From assembly GCF_001456935.1 (NCBI RefSeq), contig NZ_KQ758482.1, positions 62,001 through 126,000 on the forward strand: a stretch of 64,000 bases of DNA. Reading direction: 5' to 3'. This stretch comes from [Bacillus] enclensis. GTDB taxonomy: Bacteria; Bacillota; Bacilli; Bacillales; Bacillaceae_B. The translations under genes and the position numbers were made by a program. Positions 51,593 through 61,056 of the stretch are shown here, piece after piece. How positions within the stretch are numbered: position 1 is the stretch's first letter; each line of letters opens with the position of its first letter. The notes under the pieces are model-generated. The model was not told where the DNA came from. It saw only the letters and a program-made list of their open reading frames with translations, and did not search any database.

Positions 51593-52285
51593 TTAAGCTG
51601 CCATTGAGAGGACGCTTGAAGAAGAAGAAACGCTGCGGGTAACAGTCGGGAACGATAGCATCTTTGGAGCGGACTGTCCGGAAATCAAATCAGGGAGCTG
51701 ATCAATCAAATCCGAGGGATCCTGGTTTTGGATGCTTTCCTGAAGAAGTGTCATCACGTCTTCTTGTGAGTACTCTTCCCAGTATTCACTATTCGAACGT
51801 GATTCTTCATCATTTGAACGTTTTTCAAGTCTCGCCCTGGTGCGTTTGAGCAGTGCCTTGACGGACGTCTCCGTCATGCCCAGGAGTTCAGCGACTTCAT
51901 GGATTTTATATTGAAAGCCTTCTTTCAGGACGAGCGTAATGAGCTGCTTTGGCGTCAGTTTTTTCACCAGCATGTCTAAAATATCACGGTCGCTCCCTGT
52001 ATTCTCCTCCCCACTCTGATCGGGCACATCGCCAAGCATTTCCCTGTTCAGCTTACGAACCTTATCGACCCATGCATGGTAAGCCATCTTCTTCAATAAC
52101 GGCGGGCTCCATTTCTCCCGGTCAGGGTAATGCTTCAAGGCCCGGCAGATGGATTCCTGGCACAGATCCTCCCCGTCCCATTTGTTTTTTGTCAGGAACA
52201 GACAGTAATGAAGAAGCTTATCCATAAGCTCGTTCAGTTCCTGGCCCTCCGATTCCCTTTCTTTCCTCAACGTTCCACGAATCAT
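51593..52285 (-). CDS. Sigma-70-family RNA polymerase sigma factor with C-terminal extension
   Basis: 230 residues. Region 2 (about 20-85: LLHYCLFLTKNKWDGEDLCQESICRALKHYPD, with HAWVDKVRKLNREM) and region 4 (about 110-155: LTPKQLITLVLKEGFQYKIHEVAELLGMTETSVKALLKRTRARL), then about 70 extra residues, acidic and Ser-rich, ending SVSSSSSVLSMAA. No anti-sigma gene adjoins. It is cotranscribed with the ClpP paralogue. The Ala-Ala C-terminal end is a feature often recognised by Clp proteases; whether ClpP turns this factor over is a hypothesis. Confidence 0.85.
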   Translation of the reverse strand: MIRGTLRKERESEGQELNELMDKLLHYCLFLTKNKWDGEDLCQESICRALKHYPDREKWSPPLLKKMAYHAWVDKVRKLNREMLGDVPDQSGEENTGSDRDILDMLVKKLTPKQLITLVLKEGFQYKIHEVAELLGMTETSVKALLKRTRARLEKRSNDEESRSNSEYWEEYSQEDVMTLLQESIQNQDPSDLIDQLPDLISGQSAPKMLSFPTVTRSVSSSSSVLSMAA

Positions 52286-52362
52286 ATTCCTTCACTCCTT
52301 TATATCCTCTCATGCTTATAACGGATTCAGCGTAAAAAAAGATACCGGTTCCGAATGTTTTT

Positions 52363-52989
52363 TTACCGTAGAAGCTGCTTGAGTTTTACCGGGTCATCGA
52401 CTCTCAAAGCGATACTTGATACAGACCTCTTCCTCCCCATGAAAAGAGTGGCCTCAACGGGTTCTTTGAAGTGGAGTATTACTTGTGGCTCTGTCTGTTC
52501 AAAGTCACGGTAAATGAATATGAGCGTATCTTTTTCCGGGTCCCCTCCCCAGTCACATTTTTCTATGGCAGCAAGCGGGACTGAGACACGATGCATCAGG
52601 CCTTGTGTGACATACAGCTTCCCATTTTTTATTTCAAGCGGGTTCAGCCTCATTACATTGATTTCTGCAAGGAAGAAAAAGACCCCATAAATGTTCAGGG
52701 CAAGCAGTACAATCGAAAGGACAGGCCAATTCGAATGGAGCCACCAGTGAATCCCGATTGACTCAATGACGATTGCATGGATGACCATGATATTCATGGC
52801 GAGTGCACTTGTTTTTTTATGCATCGTCACACAGCCTGCATGTGCGGGTGCTTTCCTGCGCCAGGAAAAAAGCAAATAGTGGAACATAAGCGCTTCAGAG
52901 ACAAGGATTTTAATGAGGGGATGGCTTCCGACCGTTTTTTCTGCAGCCGGCAGCATGGAAAAGACAGGCGTATCCCCTGATTTCTTCAT
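52363..52989 (-). CDS. Hypothetical membrane protein with PH-like C-terminal part (208 aa)
   Basis: The ATG at 52987-52989 overlaps the upstream stop (ATGA), so translation is coupled. About four hydrophobic segments in the first 120 residues (LIKILVSEALMFHYLLFSW, ALAMNIMVIHAIVIESIGIH, WPVLSIVLLALNIYGVFFFL), then a soluble beta-rich domain (LNPLEIKNGKLYVTQGLMHRVSVPLAAIEKCDWGG) resembling bacterial PH domains. Function unknown. Confidence 0.75.
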   Translation of the reverse strand: MKKSGDTPVFSMLPAAEKTVGSHPLIKILVSEALMFHYLLFSWRRKAPAHAGCVTMHKKTSALAMNIMVIHAIVIESIGIHWWLHSNWPVLSIVLLALNIYGVFFFLAEINVMRLNPLEIKNGKLYVTQGLMHRVSVPLAAIEKCDWGGDPEKDTLIFIYRDFEQTEPQVILHFKEPVEATLFMGRKRSVSSIALRVDDPVKLKQLLR

Positions 52990-53372
52990 TTCGGCCCGGA
53001 CTTGGGGAATTTCCAAAGGAGATAGCCGATAAGGGTCAATTCAGCGAGAAACAGCAGTGCTTCGAATCCAACTCCTGCATATAAGAGAATTTCATACGGT
53101 GTAAAGAACTCTTCGGGGATTAAAAAACGGGCGAGGACGAGGCCGGCAATCATGAATCCGATGATCTGTTTCTTCGATACCCGGAAAGCGGCATAAACAA
53201 GAAGAGGAGCACCGACAGCCATATCCAGAAAAGAACCGAGAATGACTCCACTTTGCAGCTTAATCATAAGGGCTTCCTGGACTGCAGGTTGATATAACAT
53301 GATATTACTCAATAACACCAGCCCCAGGAGCAGGACAGCCCACTTGGAAAAAACCGTTTGACGCAGGATCAT
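52986..53372 (-). CDS. Hypothetical membrane protein (128 aa), partner of the next gene
   Basis: ATG at 53370-53372, eight bases after AGGGAG; a GTG nine bases upstream is an alternative. Four hydrophobic segments (about 10-24, 42-60, 64-82, 95-120). The four-base overlap with the next gene suggests the two products form a complex. Not recognised. Confidence 0.72.
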   Translation of the reverse strand: MILRQTVFSKWAVLLLGLVLLSNIMLYQPAVQEALMIKLQSGVILGSFLDMAVGAPLLVYAAFRVSKKQIIGFMIAGLVLARFLIPEEFFTPYEILLYAGVGFEALLFLAELTLIGYLLWKFPKSGPK

Positions 53373-53466
53373 TGACAGCACTCCCTTACAGGAAATGTTT
53401 TCTTATATCTATTATAGACTATTTCACCTTAAAAGTTTTCCATTGAAAATGGCAAATTCTGTACAA

Positions 53467-53510
53467 AAGGCCCGTCCCTCATCACTTTAAAGCGATGAGG
53501 GACGGGCCTT
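53467..53510 (-). terminator. Terminator of the DMT transporter gene
   Basis: AAGGCCCGTCCCTCATC pairs fully with GATGAGGGACGGGCCTT, then T-tract. Similar outer arms occur at 60120. Confidence 0.92.
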
Positions 53511-53514
53511 TTTA

Positions 53515-54369
53515 TCAGGATGGTTGCCTGTTGTTTTTCAGGAACATATAAAGCGAAGCGGCAAAGATGATGATATAACCGATGATGCTCCACGTATCAG
53601 GAATCTGTCCGAACAGGAAGATGCTGATCAGTGCGGAGTAGACGACGGTTGAGTAAAAGAAAATCGAGATTTCTTTCGCCGGTGCGAACTTATAGGCAAT
53701 GGTGATCCCGAACTGCCCGATCGTCGCGAAGAAACCCGCCCCCAAGAGGTACACCCACTGCTTCATGCTCATCGGCTCATAGAAAGCGATCACGAACGGC
53801 AGCAGGACCATGGTGGTGAAGAAAGAAAAATAAAAGACAACCGTATAGAATTTTTCCTTCGTACCCAATACCCTCAGCACCGTATACGCACCTGCTGCAA
53901 ATACAGCCGACAACAGGCCTGCGATATAGGGGATCGTTTCATACGAAAACGCCGGCTTAATGATGAACAGCGTTCCGATGAAAGCAATGATGATCGCCGT
54001 GATCTGGAACATCCGGGCTTTCTCTTTCAGGAAGATCGATGCAAAGATGATCGTTAAAAATGGACTGAGCTTATTCAGCATATCGGCATCCGACAGAACG
54101 AGATGGTCGATTGCATAAAAGAACAGCACAATCCCTGCAGCCCCGAGACTCGAACGGAGGAGCAGCAGCTTCTGATTCTCTTTCCTACCGAACAGCCGCT
54201 CCCCATAATATTTCACAAAACCGAAAGCGATGATGGCTGACACAAAATTCCTGAAGAACGTCTTTTGGATCGTCGGCACGTCACCGGAGAGTTTCACCAG
54301 CGCGGCCATCATTGAAAATCCGAAAGCGGATAATAATAAAAGTATGATTCCTTTATTTCGATTCGACAT
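53515..54369 (-). CDS. EamA (DMT)-family transporter
   Basis: About 284 residues from the ATG at 54367-54369, after GGAGG. Ten membrane helices as two EamA repeats, each with the family's LxxxxP/E pattern (NKLSPFLTIIFASIFLKEKAR in repeat 1; YSTVVYSALISIFLFGQIPD in repeat 2). Likely an exporter of amino acids or other metabolites; specificity unknown. Monocistronic. Confidence 0.88.
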   Translation of the reverse strand: MSNRNKGIILLLLSAFGFSMMAALVKLSGDVPTIQKTFFRNFVSAIIAFGFVKYYGERLFGRKENQKLLLLRSSLGAAGIVLFFYAIDHLVLSDADMLNKLSPFLTIIFASIFLKEKARMFQITAIIIAFIGTLFIIKPAFSYETIPYIAGLLSAVFAAGAYTVLRVLGTKEKFYTVVFYFSFFTTMVLLPFVIAFYEPMSMKQWVYLLGAGFFATIGQFGITIAYKFAPAKEISIFFYSTVVYSALISIFLFGQIPDTWSIIGYIIIFAASLYMFLKNNRQPS

Positions 54370-54490
54370 AGCTTCCTCCAATGACCTTTCTTATAGTATT
54401 GTCTGATGTATTTGAATAAATGAGATGTTTTATGCAACTAGGTCAGTGTAACAAATTTTGATTGGTTTATGGAGGGAAAAGCTCATCACG

Positions 54491-54592
54491 GTGATGGATT
54501 TATGGGGAGGTAAGGCGCTGAACCTTTTGAAGGTTACTAATGTGCCGGGAATCTCGGTTCATGTGTGGAAAATTGACAATAGGTCGGAGTAG
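54491..54592 (+). pseudogene. Possible remnant of a PEP synthase/PPDK-like gene start (33 codons)
   Basis: GTG at 54491 (ATG at 54494) opens a short frame containing WGGKALNLLKVTNVPGI, like the nucleotide-binding N terminus of PEP-utilising enzymes (GGKGANLxxL), before a TAG at 54590. GGAGGG lies about 15 bases upstream. The rest of such a gene is missing. It is a vestige or a chance match. The surrounding 715-base gap otherwise holds the 54685 array. Confidence 0.3.
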
Positions 54593-54684
54593 TTGAGATA
54601 TGCTGTGCGAAAAATGATGTGTCACCCGGCTGTTATTGGACAAAATCCGTCTCCGCTCTTCATTTTAAAGCGATCTTAAAGACA

Positions 54685-54857
54685 ATTGTGCATTTTCCTG
54701 TGGTAATTGATCCTCTCCCACGGGTTATTAGGCCCTTTAAAAAATATTTGTGCCTCTCATCAGATTTATTGCGCCTTTCAATTTATAATTGTGCCCCTCT
54801 CCAGATTAATTGCGCCCTTCAGTACAATAATTATGCCCTTCATGTCGAAAATTCTTT
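54685..54857. repeat. Intergenic array of ATTG(T/C)GCC units, 20-21-bp period
   Basis: Units start at 54685, 54706, 54727, 54747, 54768, 54788, 54809, 54830 and 54851, with a mean step of 20.75 bases. In the best-kept part the core alternates TTGTGCC, TTGCGCC, TTGTGCC, TTGCGCC. The 12-13 bases between cores are variable. It lies upstream of the DMT transporter gene and downstream of lutC. Confidence 0.85.
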
Positions 54858-55047
54858 ACTTGGGACAACAAATAGGATTCCATCACGTTTAGGTCATGGA
54901 TCCCACCTAATTATCGAAATCAACAGTAACCTGGTATTCTAAAACACTAATTTGTCAAAACCGCTTTTAAACTGCACCCATGGGGAATACCATCACGGAG
55001 AACGAGCTCCATCACGAATTCACTCCACTTTTCCGGTTAAAAATAAA

Positions 55048-55076
55048 AACACCTGACTCAAAAAAAATCAGGTGTT
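55048..55076 (-). terminator. Terminator of lutABC
   Basis: AACACCTGA pairs with TCAGGTGTT, with minus-strand TTTTTATTTTT, nine bases after the lutC stop. Confidence 0.88.
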
Positions 55077-55084
55077 CACATTCC

Positions 55085-55792
55085 TCATAAATCATCCACA
55101 ATGACATAAGTAGCCTTAACCGGGCCATGCACACCGACGATGAGGTTCATTTCAATATCCGCTGAGTTGCTGGGACCTGAAATGAAATTCACGCAGGAGG
55201 CAACAAGTTCCCCGCTTTCGATTTTGTCGTGGATGCTTTTGGCTGCCTGTGTCATCCTCGGGACGATGGTGCTTTTTGGGATGATGGCGATGTAGATGGC
55301 AGGGAGCAGGCTGACAGCCCGACCTTTTCCCCTGTCGCTGAAAAGGACCACGGTTCCTGATTCCGCGAGTGTCATATCACTGAAGGTGATTCCTACATCT
55401 GCAACGGCTGAAAAAGCAAGGTTTTCATCCCTGGCTTCTGTATTCCAGACGTGATGGGTGAGGTCCCCGTCCCCGATATCAGCAAGGCCGGCTTCTTCAA
55501 AACGCGGGTCGTCCCAGCTGACAACGGACTTCCCTCCATATTGTTTGATTAAATGCGGGATCAAGGTTGAAAGCTCGCTCGTGACGGTCTCGTGTACCTC
55601 TGTATGAATCAGTTCGCACTGTTTTTTCAGCACAGCGGCAAGTTCATCCTGGGAATAGCCTTTATACACTTCCCATTGAGGGTTGTGCTGCCACTCGGGT
55701 TTCACTACTTCCACACGACGATCCCGGCCAAGGTTCTTTGCCAGCTTATCTAAAAAAGATCCCCTATTATGGATTTGTCCGATCGCCATCAT
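55085..55792 (-). CDS. lutC: Lactate utilisation protein LutC
   Basis: 235 residues, LUD domain. [21 protein letters not shown] at the N terminus; [20 protein letters not shown] and [24 protein letters not shown] mark the family. It is the third subunit of the LutABC L-lactate oxidation complex. It overlaps lutB by four bases. Confidence 0.96.
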   Translation of the reverse strand: MMAIGQIHNRGSFLDKLAKNLGRDRRVEVVKPEWQHNPQWEVYKGYSQDELAAVLKKQCELIHTEVHETVTSELSTLIPHLIKQYGGKSVVSWDDPRFEEAGLADIGDGDLTHHVWNTEARDENLAFSAVADVGITFSDMTLAESGTVVLFSDRGKGRAVSLLPAIYIAIIPKSTIVPRMTQAAKSIHDKIESGELVASCVNFISGPSNSADIEMNLIVGVHGPVKATYVIVDDL

Positions 55793-57216
55793 TTGTCACC
55801 TTCTTTACTTCTCTTCTTATACCAATCCCTGAACCGCTCTTTTTTCGGCGCCGGGAATTCACGGATATCGGTCCAGTTCTTCAGCGGTCCCGGTCCTTTC
55901 GAAATACTTCCGTCTTTTGTAAAAGCGGCCAGTGATGCGGGTGCAAGTTTCGAGCCGATGTTGTACATGGCCGGGGATGCGGTCCCCATGCTGAACGCCT
56001 TCATCGACAGGTTTTCAAAAACCGGTGCCTTCCCTTCACGCTCGACGATCTCCTGGCGGTGTTTAAGCAAATGCTCGTGCAGCGGGATTTTCACCGGGCA
56101 TGCTTCCGTGCAGGCTGCGCACAGGGTCGATGCATATGGAAGCTCTTTATATTCTTCGTATCCGCCAAGCAGCGGGGATAATACAGCCCCCACCGGTCCC
56201 GGATAGATTGAACCGTACGAGTGTCCGCCTACATGACGGTATACGGGACACACATTGATACAAGCTGCACATCGGATACAATGGAGAATGGACTGAAAAG
56301 CTGTGCCAAGGATTTTCGAACGCCCATTATCAACGATCACCAGGTGGAACTCCTCGGGGCCGTCCACATCATCTTCTTGCTTCGGTCCTGTCAGAGCGGT
56401 GATATAGCTTGTAAGCTTTTGTCCGACTGCCGCCCGCGTCAAGAGGCTGACAAGAACCTCCATCTCTTCCCATGTAGGCACGATCCGTTCCATGCCCATG
56501 ACGGTGATTTGCGTCTTGGGAACGGTTGTCACCATTCGTGCGTTCCCTTCATTCGTTACGAGGGAAATCGTTCCGGATTCTGCGATTGCAAAGTTGCAGC
56601 CGGTGATGCCGATATCTGCCTGCAGGAATTCTTCTCTTAATTTTTCACGTGCAAACAAAGCAAGTTCTTCAGGCTTTTCCGTTTTGTCATACCCGAGTTT
56701 GTTTCTGAACACATCCCGGATTTGCTCTTTATTTTTGTGAAGTGCCGGAGCAACGATATGGGATGGCGGATCATGATCATCCACTTGCAGGATCCATTCG
56801 CCCAGGTCGGATTCGATGACCTCGCAGCCGGCTTTCTCAAGTGCTCCATTCATATTGATTTCTTCCGTGACCATCGATTTCGATTTAACTACTTTTTTTC
56901 CTTCTTTCTTCTTGACGACTTCCGTAATGTATTCGTTTGCTTCTTCAGCCGTCTCTGCGAAAAAAACATGTCCTCCGCGTTTTGCCACATTCTCACTTAA
57001 AAGCTCGAGGTAATAATCGAGGTTCTCGATCGTATGGGATCTGATTTCCTCACCCAGCTGCCGCCACTCTTCCCAGTTACCGAGTTCTTCTGCCGCATTC
57101 AGGCGCCCGCTGCGCAACCGTGCTTGTGCGGAAGATACAGCCCCCCGCATGAATGTATCGGCGATTCCGCTCGACACTCTATCATTGAAGGGTTTATCCC
57201 CTATTTTCATAGCCAT
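55789..57216 (-). CDS. lutB: Lactate utilisation iron-sulfur protein LutB
   Basis: 475 residues from the ATG at 57214-57216 (GAGGAGGGG at eight bases); a longer frame reaches into lutA and is not supported. LUD domain (about 60-290, [25 protein letters not shown]), then two [4Fe-4S] motifs [14 protein letters not shown] and [13 protein letters not shown], and a DUF3390-type tail (WYKKR). It works with LutA and LutC to oxidise L-lactate to pyruvate, replacing a classical L-lactate dehydrogenase. Confidence 0.96.
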   Translation of the reverse strand: MAMKIGDKPFNDRVSSGIADTFMRGAVSSAQARLRSGRLNAAEELGNWEEWRQLGEEIRSHTIENLDYYLELLSENVAKRGGHVFFAETAEEANEYITEVVKKKEGKKVVKSKSMVTEEINMNGALEKAGCEVIESDLGEWILQVDDHDPPSHIVAPALHKNKEQIRDVFRNKLGYDKTEKPEELALFAREKLREEFLQADIGITGCNFAIAESGTISLVTNEGNARMVTTVPKTQITVMGMERIVPTWEEMEVLVSLLTRAAVGQKLTSYITALTGPKQEDDVDGPEEFHLVIVDNGRSKILGTAFQSILHCIRCAACINVCPVYRHVGGHSYGSIYPGPVGAVLSPLLGGYEEYKELPYASTLCAACTEACPVKIPLHEHLLKHRQEIVEREGKAPVFENLSMKAFSMGTASPAMYNIGSKLAPASLAAFTKDGSISKGPGPLKNWTDIREFPAPKKERFRDWYKKRSKEGDK

Positions 57217-57239
57217 ATTGCTTTCCCCTCCTCTATTTC

Positions 57240-57956
57240 CTATTGACTGTTCAAGACTGAGGCAATGTGCATCACCTTGATTGGTTTGCCTTTCCGGTCG
57301 ATCCTGCCTCCGATGTTCATCAAGCAGCCGCAATCCGCTCCGATCAAGATGTCCGCTCCCGTCTCTTCAGTACTCGTAACCTTTTCATCTACCATCTGTT
57401 CAGAGATTGGAGACATTTTCACTGAAAACGTCCCGCCAAATCCGCAGCAATTATGATTGTTTGGAAGCGGATTCATTTTCAACCCGTCAACCTTGCTCAA
57501 TAGTTTCATTGGCGCTTCCGTCACACCGAGCAGGCGGGTCATATGGCAGGACGTATGATAGGTGGCATTCCCATCCAGTTTTGCCCCGACGTCCTCCACA
57601 CCAAGGACTTCGACGATGAACTGCGTGAGCTCATACGTTTTATCGGCGAGGTTTTTCGCCCGTGCCTCCCATTCTTGATCTCCCTTAAACAGGTGGGGAT
57701 ACTCACGGAACATCGTTGCACAGGAACCTGAGGGTGTCACAACATAATCGGATGCCTTAAAAACAGAAATCATATGCTTCATAGATTCCTTTGCCTTTTC
57801 AACATGCCCGCTGTTATAAGCAGGCTGACCGCAGCATGTCTGTTTCTCCGGAAAATCCACCTCGCATCCAAGCCTCTCGAGGAGCTCGACTGTATCCCTG
57901 CCGACGTCTGTCTGAAAAATGTCGATTAAACATGTCACAAATAGTGAAACCTTCAT
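57240..57956 (-). CDS. lutA: Lactate utilisation protein LutA
   Basis: 238 residues with two CCG domains: CLIDIF ... [11 protein letters not shown] and CHMTR ... [11 protein letters not shown], which bind Fe-S clusters as in GlcF and heterodisulfide reductases. First gene of the operon lutA-lutB-lutC (23 bases before lutB), behind a LutR box. Confidence 0.96.
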   Translation of the reverse strand: MKVSLFVTCLIDIFQTDVGRDTVELLERLGCEVDFPEKQTCCGQPAYNSGHVEKAKESMKHMISVFKASDYVVTPSGSCATMFREYPHLFKGDQEWEARAKNLADKTYELTQFIVEVLGVEDVGAKLDGNATYHTSCHMTRLLGVTEAPMKLLSKVDGLKMNPLPNNHNCCGFGGTFSVKMSPISEQMVDEKVTSTEETGADILIGADCGCLMNIGGRIDRKGKPIKVMHIASVLNSQ

Positions 57957-58069
57957 GATCGTTCCCCATTTCTTTTGAAGAAGCTCCTTATAGAAGTGAT
58001 GAGTTCTTCTTTTATCGTAAATTATTATTTGTAATTCCCTGAATACTCTCTTTTATTCTATTAAATACT

Positions 58070-58114
58070 AGTGTAAATCTAACGGCCACCATAGTCAACA
58101 GGTCATCAGATGAC
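58070..58114 (-). promoter_or_regulatory. lutA promoter and LutR operator
   Basis: GTCATCAGATGAC (58102-58114) is the LutR palindrome. On the minus strand it lies three bases upstream of TTGACT (-35, 58093-58098), 17 bases, TACACT (-10, 58070-58075). Confidence 0.82.
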
Positions 58115-58135
58115 TTTGTTTTTGTTTAAGTAAAA

Positions 58136-58175
58136 GACCCGTCCCCTGCTTTTATAGAAGTGACAGGGGCGGGTC
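58136..58175 (-). terminator. Terminator of lctP
   Basis: GACCCG-T-CCCCTG pairs with CAGGGG-CGGGTC; minus-strand TTTTACTT follows. Also of the CCCGTCCC type seen at 53467 and 60120. Confidence 0.82.
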
Positions 58176-58181
58176 ATGTAT

Positions 58182-59966
58182 TTATGCCGTTTTTCTCAGT
58201 TGTTTTGCTTCTCTTCTATTTTGTCTTTCCCCTTTTAAGATAAGGGTGAAGATGAATAGGGCGACACCAGCCAGGATGAGGGTGCCGATATTCAGTCCAA
58301 TCCCGTTGATCGCCACGTATCCGATCGCTCCTGCAAATATGACGTAGAATGTCATCGGAATCAGAGTTTTCCTGATCAGGTTTCCTTCCTTGCCGATGAG
58401 TCCTGCGGAAGAGGATGCCGCCACTACGTTGTGAACGCAAATCATGTTTCCGGCTGCACCGCCGACTGCCTGCAGAGCGACGATCGTTGCAGGTGCCGCC
58501 AGGATATTATCGGCAACCCCAAATTGGAACAGGGAGAACATCATGTTGCTGACGGTGTTGCTTCCCGCTGCAAACGCGCCGATCGCTCCGATTGTCGGGG
58601 CGGCAAGCGGCCAGTAACTTCCGAAGATGCTGGAGATCCCTTCTGCCAGTGCCAGCGGCATGCTCGTATAATCGGCTGCGTTAATTCCGGAGTTAATGAA
58701 GACCTGCACCATTGGCACTGCAAAGATCAAGGCGGCCATCGCACTCACAATCGTCTTAAACGAATCCTTCACCGCGCGGGAGTATTCCTTCATATTCATT
58801 TTAAAGATGAAGATTGAAATCAGCGAAACAAGAATAAAAATTGTTCCCGGTAGATTCAGCGGTTTTGAAGCGACCGTGATTTCTGTACCGAATAACGTTT
58901 CCAGATTGATGACCCACGATTGCAGCCAGGCTGAGAATGGCAGGTAGCTGACCCGGGTAACGACTAATAAAACCGCTACCAGCAGATATGGCAGCCAAGC
59001 CTTCACGAAAGAAACATGTTGTTTCGGCTTATCGGATTCATCCACTTGCAGTGTACCCGTCCATGCCGGATCCCAGTTCGTTTCTTTATCAAAATCCCAC
59101 GTTTTCTTCGGGATGAACAGCCCTTTCTTTGCAGCTGGAACCACAATGGCAAGCCCCACCAATCCGCCGATGAGGGATGGGAACTCTGGTCCCAGGAGAT
59201 TGGCCACCAATGCGTAAGGAACGGTAAATGACAATCCTGCAAAAATGGCAAACTTCCACATCGCCAGTCCTTCTGTGATCGACTTATTTTTACCAAAGAA
59301 ATAGGTGAGCATTGTGACCATGAATAGAGGGATGAAAATTCCGATTACACCGTGGATGAGTGCAACCTGGCCCCCTATTCCATTTATGTATGCGTCAAAT
59401 GTCGTCCCCTGCTCTGCGACATATTTCTGGACAAGCGGAGAATCCTTTAATCCCGAGTTCACACCGATGAGGATAGGCGTGCCGACCGCCCCGTAGGATA
59501 CAGGCGTCGATTGAAGAATGAGTGCGACCATGACAGCCCCCATCGCCGGAAATCCGATTGCTACCAAAAGCGGCCCTACAATCGTGGCAGGCGCCCCCCA
59601 GCCCGCAGCCCCTTCAAGGAAAGAACCGAACAGCCAGCAGACAATGATCGTCTGAACCCGTCTATCCGGGGAGATACTCGTAAATCCCTTCCGAATCGTA
59701 AAAATGGCGCCGCTTTCTTTCAGTGTATTCAATAAAAGAATCGCGCCGAACACGATGACACCGACTTCCAAAGCCGTCACAATCCCCTTAACACTTGCTG
59801 CAGCAACTTGATTTCCGGGCACCTTCCATACAACCATTGCCATGATAATCGTGATCAATAATGAAACCGGCATCGCCCTTTTGGCCGGCCATCTTAAAAT
59901 AACCAAGAATAAAAACACAGAGACAATCGGTAATGTGGCGATCCACGCCAGCGTACCAATACTCAT
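58182..59966 (-). CDS. lctP: L-lactate permease LctP (LutP)
   Basis: About 594 residues from the ATG at 59964-59966, eight bases after GGGAG; the ATG at 59975 touches that site. Around 14 membrane helices. LctP family blocks: [75 protein letters not shown] and [21 protein letters not shown]. It imports lactate (and often glycolate) with protons. Its promoter carries a LutR box and a near-cre. It sits between lutABC and lutR. Confidence 0.95.
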   Translation of the reverse strand: MSIGTLAWIATLPIVSVFLFLVILRWPAKRAMPVSLLITIIMAMVVWKVPGNQVAAASVKGIVTALEVGVIVFGAILLLNTLKESGAIFTIRKGFTSISPDRRVQTIIVCWLFGSFLEGAAGWGAPATIVGPLLVAIGFPAMGAVMVALILQSTPVSYGAVGTPILIGVNSGLKDSPLVQKYVAEQGTTFDAYINGIGGQVALIHGVIGIFIPLFMVTMLTYFFGKNKSITEGLAMWKFAIFAGLSFTVPYALVANLLGPEFPSLIGGLVGLAIVVPAAKKGLFIPKKTWDFDKETNWDPAWTGTLQVDESDKPKQHVSFVKAWLPYLLVAVLLVVTRVSYLPFSAWLQSWVINLETLFGTEITVASKPLNLPGTIFILVSLISIFIFKMNMKEYSRAVKDSFKTIVSAMAALIFAVPMVQVFINSGINAADYTSMPLALAEGISSIFGSYWPLAAPTIGAIGAFAAGSNTVSNMMFSLFQFGVADNILAAPATIVALQAVGGAAGNMICVHNVVAASSSAGLIGKEGNLIRKTLIPMTFYVIFAGAIGYVAINGIGLNIGTLILAGVALFIFTLILKGERQNRREAKQLRKTA

Positions 59967-60014
59967 CCCCTCCATCTCCCTTCAATAACGTTAAATGTCT
60001 GTCAACACATTAAC

Positions 60015-60074
60015 AGGTCATCAGATGACCTGCATTATAAATAACAGTATAATTAAAACGCTTTCACATCACAA
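60015..60074 (-). promoter_or_regulatory. lctP promoter with internal cre-like site and LutR operator
   Basis: Minus strand TTGTGA (-35, 60069-60074), 17 bases, TATACT (-10, 60046-60051). The spacer contains TGAAAGCGTTTTAA (60053-60066), a cre with one mismatch. AGGTCATCAGATGACCT (60015-60031), the LutR palindrome, lies just after the expected transcription start. Confidence 0.82.
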
Positions 60075-60119
60075 TGGTATTTTTTAAATTTTATAAAAAT
60101 AATCTCACATCCACAAAAG

Positions 60120-60163
60120 AAGGCCCGTCCCGCACTGCTTTAAAGCGGTGCGGGACGGGCCTT
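60120..60163 (-). terminator. Terminator of lutR
   Basis: AAGGCCCGTCCCGCACTGC pairs with GCGGTGCGGGACGGGCCTT around TTTAAA. Confidence 0.9.
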
Positions 60164-60167
60164 CTAG

Positions 60168-60887
60168 TTATTCATTCATCTCATCAAAATAATTCATCAG
60201 GACTTCTTCCACACTTTGAAGATGATCGAGCATCAATTTCTGTGCTTCGCTTCCATCCTGCGCTTCAATGGCTTGATAAATCTGCTGATGCTCATTCCAG
60301 AGCCGGTCTAGTGTCGACTTTTCTGAGTAAAGCCACAATCTTCGGGTTTCACGCATCGTGGTGACCATCATTTCTGACACATTGTTCATCAGCCCGATCA
60401 ACAGTTCATTATGAGAAGCTTTCGCGATGGCCATATGAAAACGGAAATCGGCTTCCTCCCCCAGTTCCTGATCATTGGCCGTTTCCATTTGGTCGAGGGC
60501 TTCTTTTATTTCAGCAAGCTGCTCATCCGTCCTTCTGTCGGCTGCTGCCTGGACGGCACCGACTTCGAGGATACGCCTCACTTCCAAAAGGTTCTTCACA
60601 TCATCTTTTTTCATCAATACAGCTATGTAAACCGGGAGCGACAGCATTTTACTGTCAAATTCACGGACATACGTCCCTTCCCCCTGGTGCATTTCCACCA
60701 ACCCCATCGCCCGGAGCGCACTCAATGCTTCACGAACTGCGGAACGCCCGACTTGAAAATTTTCAGCGAGCTGCTGAACCGATTCCAGCTTGTCCCCGCT
60801 CTTCAATTGACCAGACTTGATCATATCGATCAGCGCCTCGGCCACTTCCTCATAAATCTTTCGCGGTTTAATACGTTTATAATTCAC
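60168..60887 (-). CDS. lutR: GntR/FadR-family regulator LutR
   Basis: About 239 residues from a GTG at 60885-60887 (a TTG directly before it is possible), after GGGGTGA. Winged-helix N terminus (LESVQQLAENFQVGRSAVREALSALRAMGLVEMHQGEGTYV) and helical FCD effector domain (LLEVRRILEVGAVQAAA, DFRFHMAIAKASHNELL, HQQIYQAIEAQDG), whose metal-binding Asp/His residues are kept. LutR releases DNA when lactate is present. Two LutR palindromes nearby identify lutABC and lctP as targets. Confidence 0.92.
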   Translation of the reverse strand: MNYKRIKPRKIYEEVAEALIDMIKSGQLKSGDKLESVQQLAENFQVGRSAVREALSALRAMGLVEMHQGEGTYVREFDSKMLSLPVYIAVLMKKDDVKNLLEVRRILEVGAVQAAADRRTDEQLAEIKEALDQMETANDQELGEEADFRFHMAIAKASHNELLIGLMNNVSEMMVTTMRETRRLWLYSEKSTLDRLWNEHQQIYQAIEAQDGSEAQKLMLDHLQSVEEVLMNYFDEMNE

Positions 60888-61056
60888 CAATTCTCACCCC
60901 ATCAATGTTCCTATGTTTGATTTTATAGTATTGTAGGATCAGGGACAATGTTTTGAAACTTTTTTCACTTGAGTCCGTAAATACATTCCAGAGATGGTTA
61001 CCCCCGCCCGAAGTGGGGTATCGAGGATAGTATACATAATTTAAGGTGGTTACGAT

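Noticed and set aside
56637-56849. Extra minus-strand frames within lutB
   Set aside because: They lie in alternative frames of a well-conserved gene.
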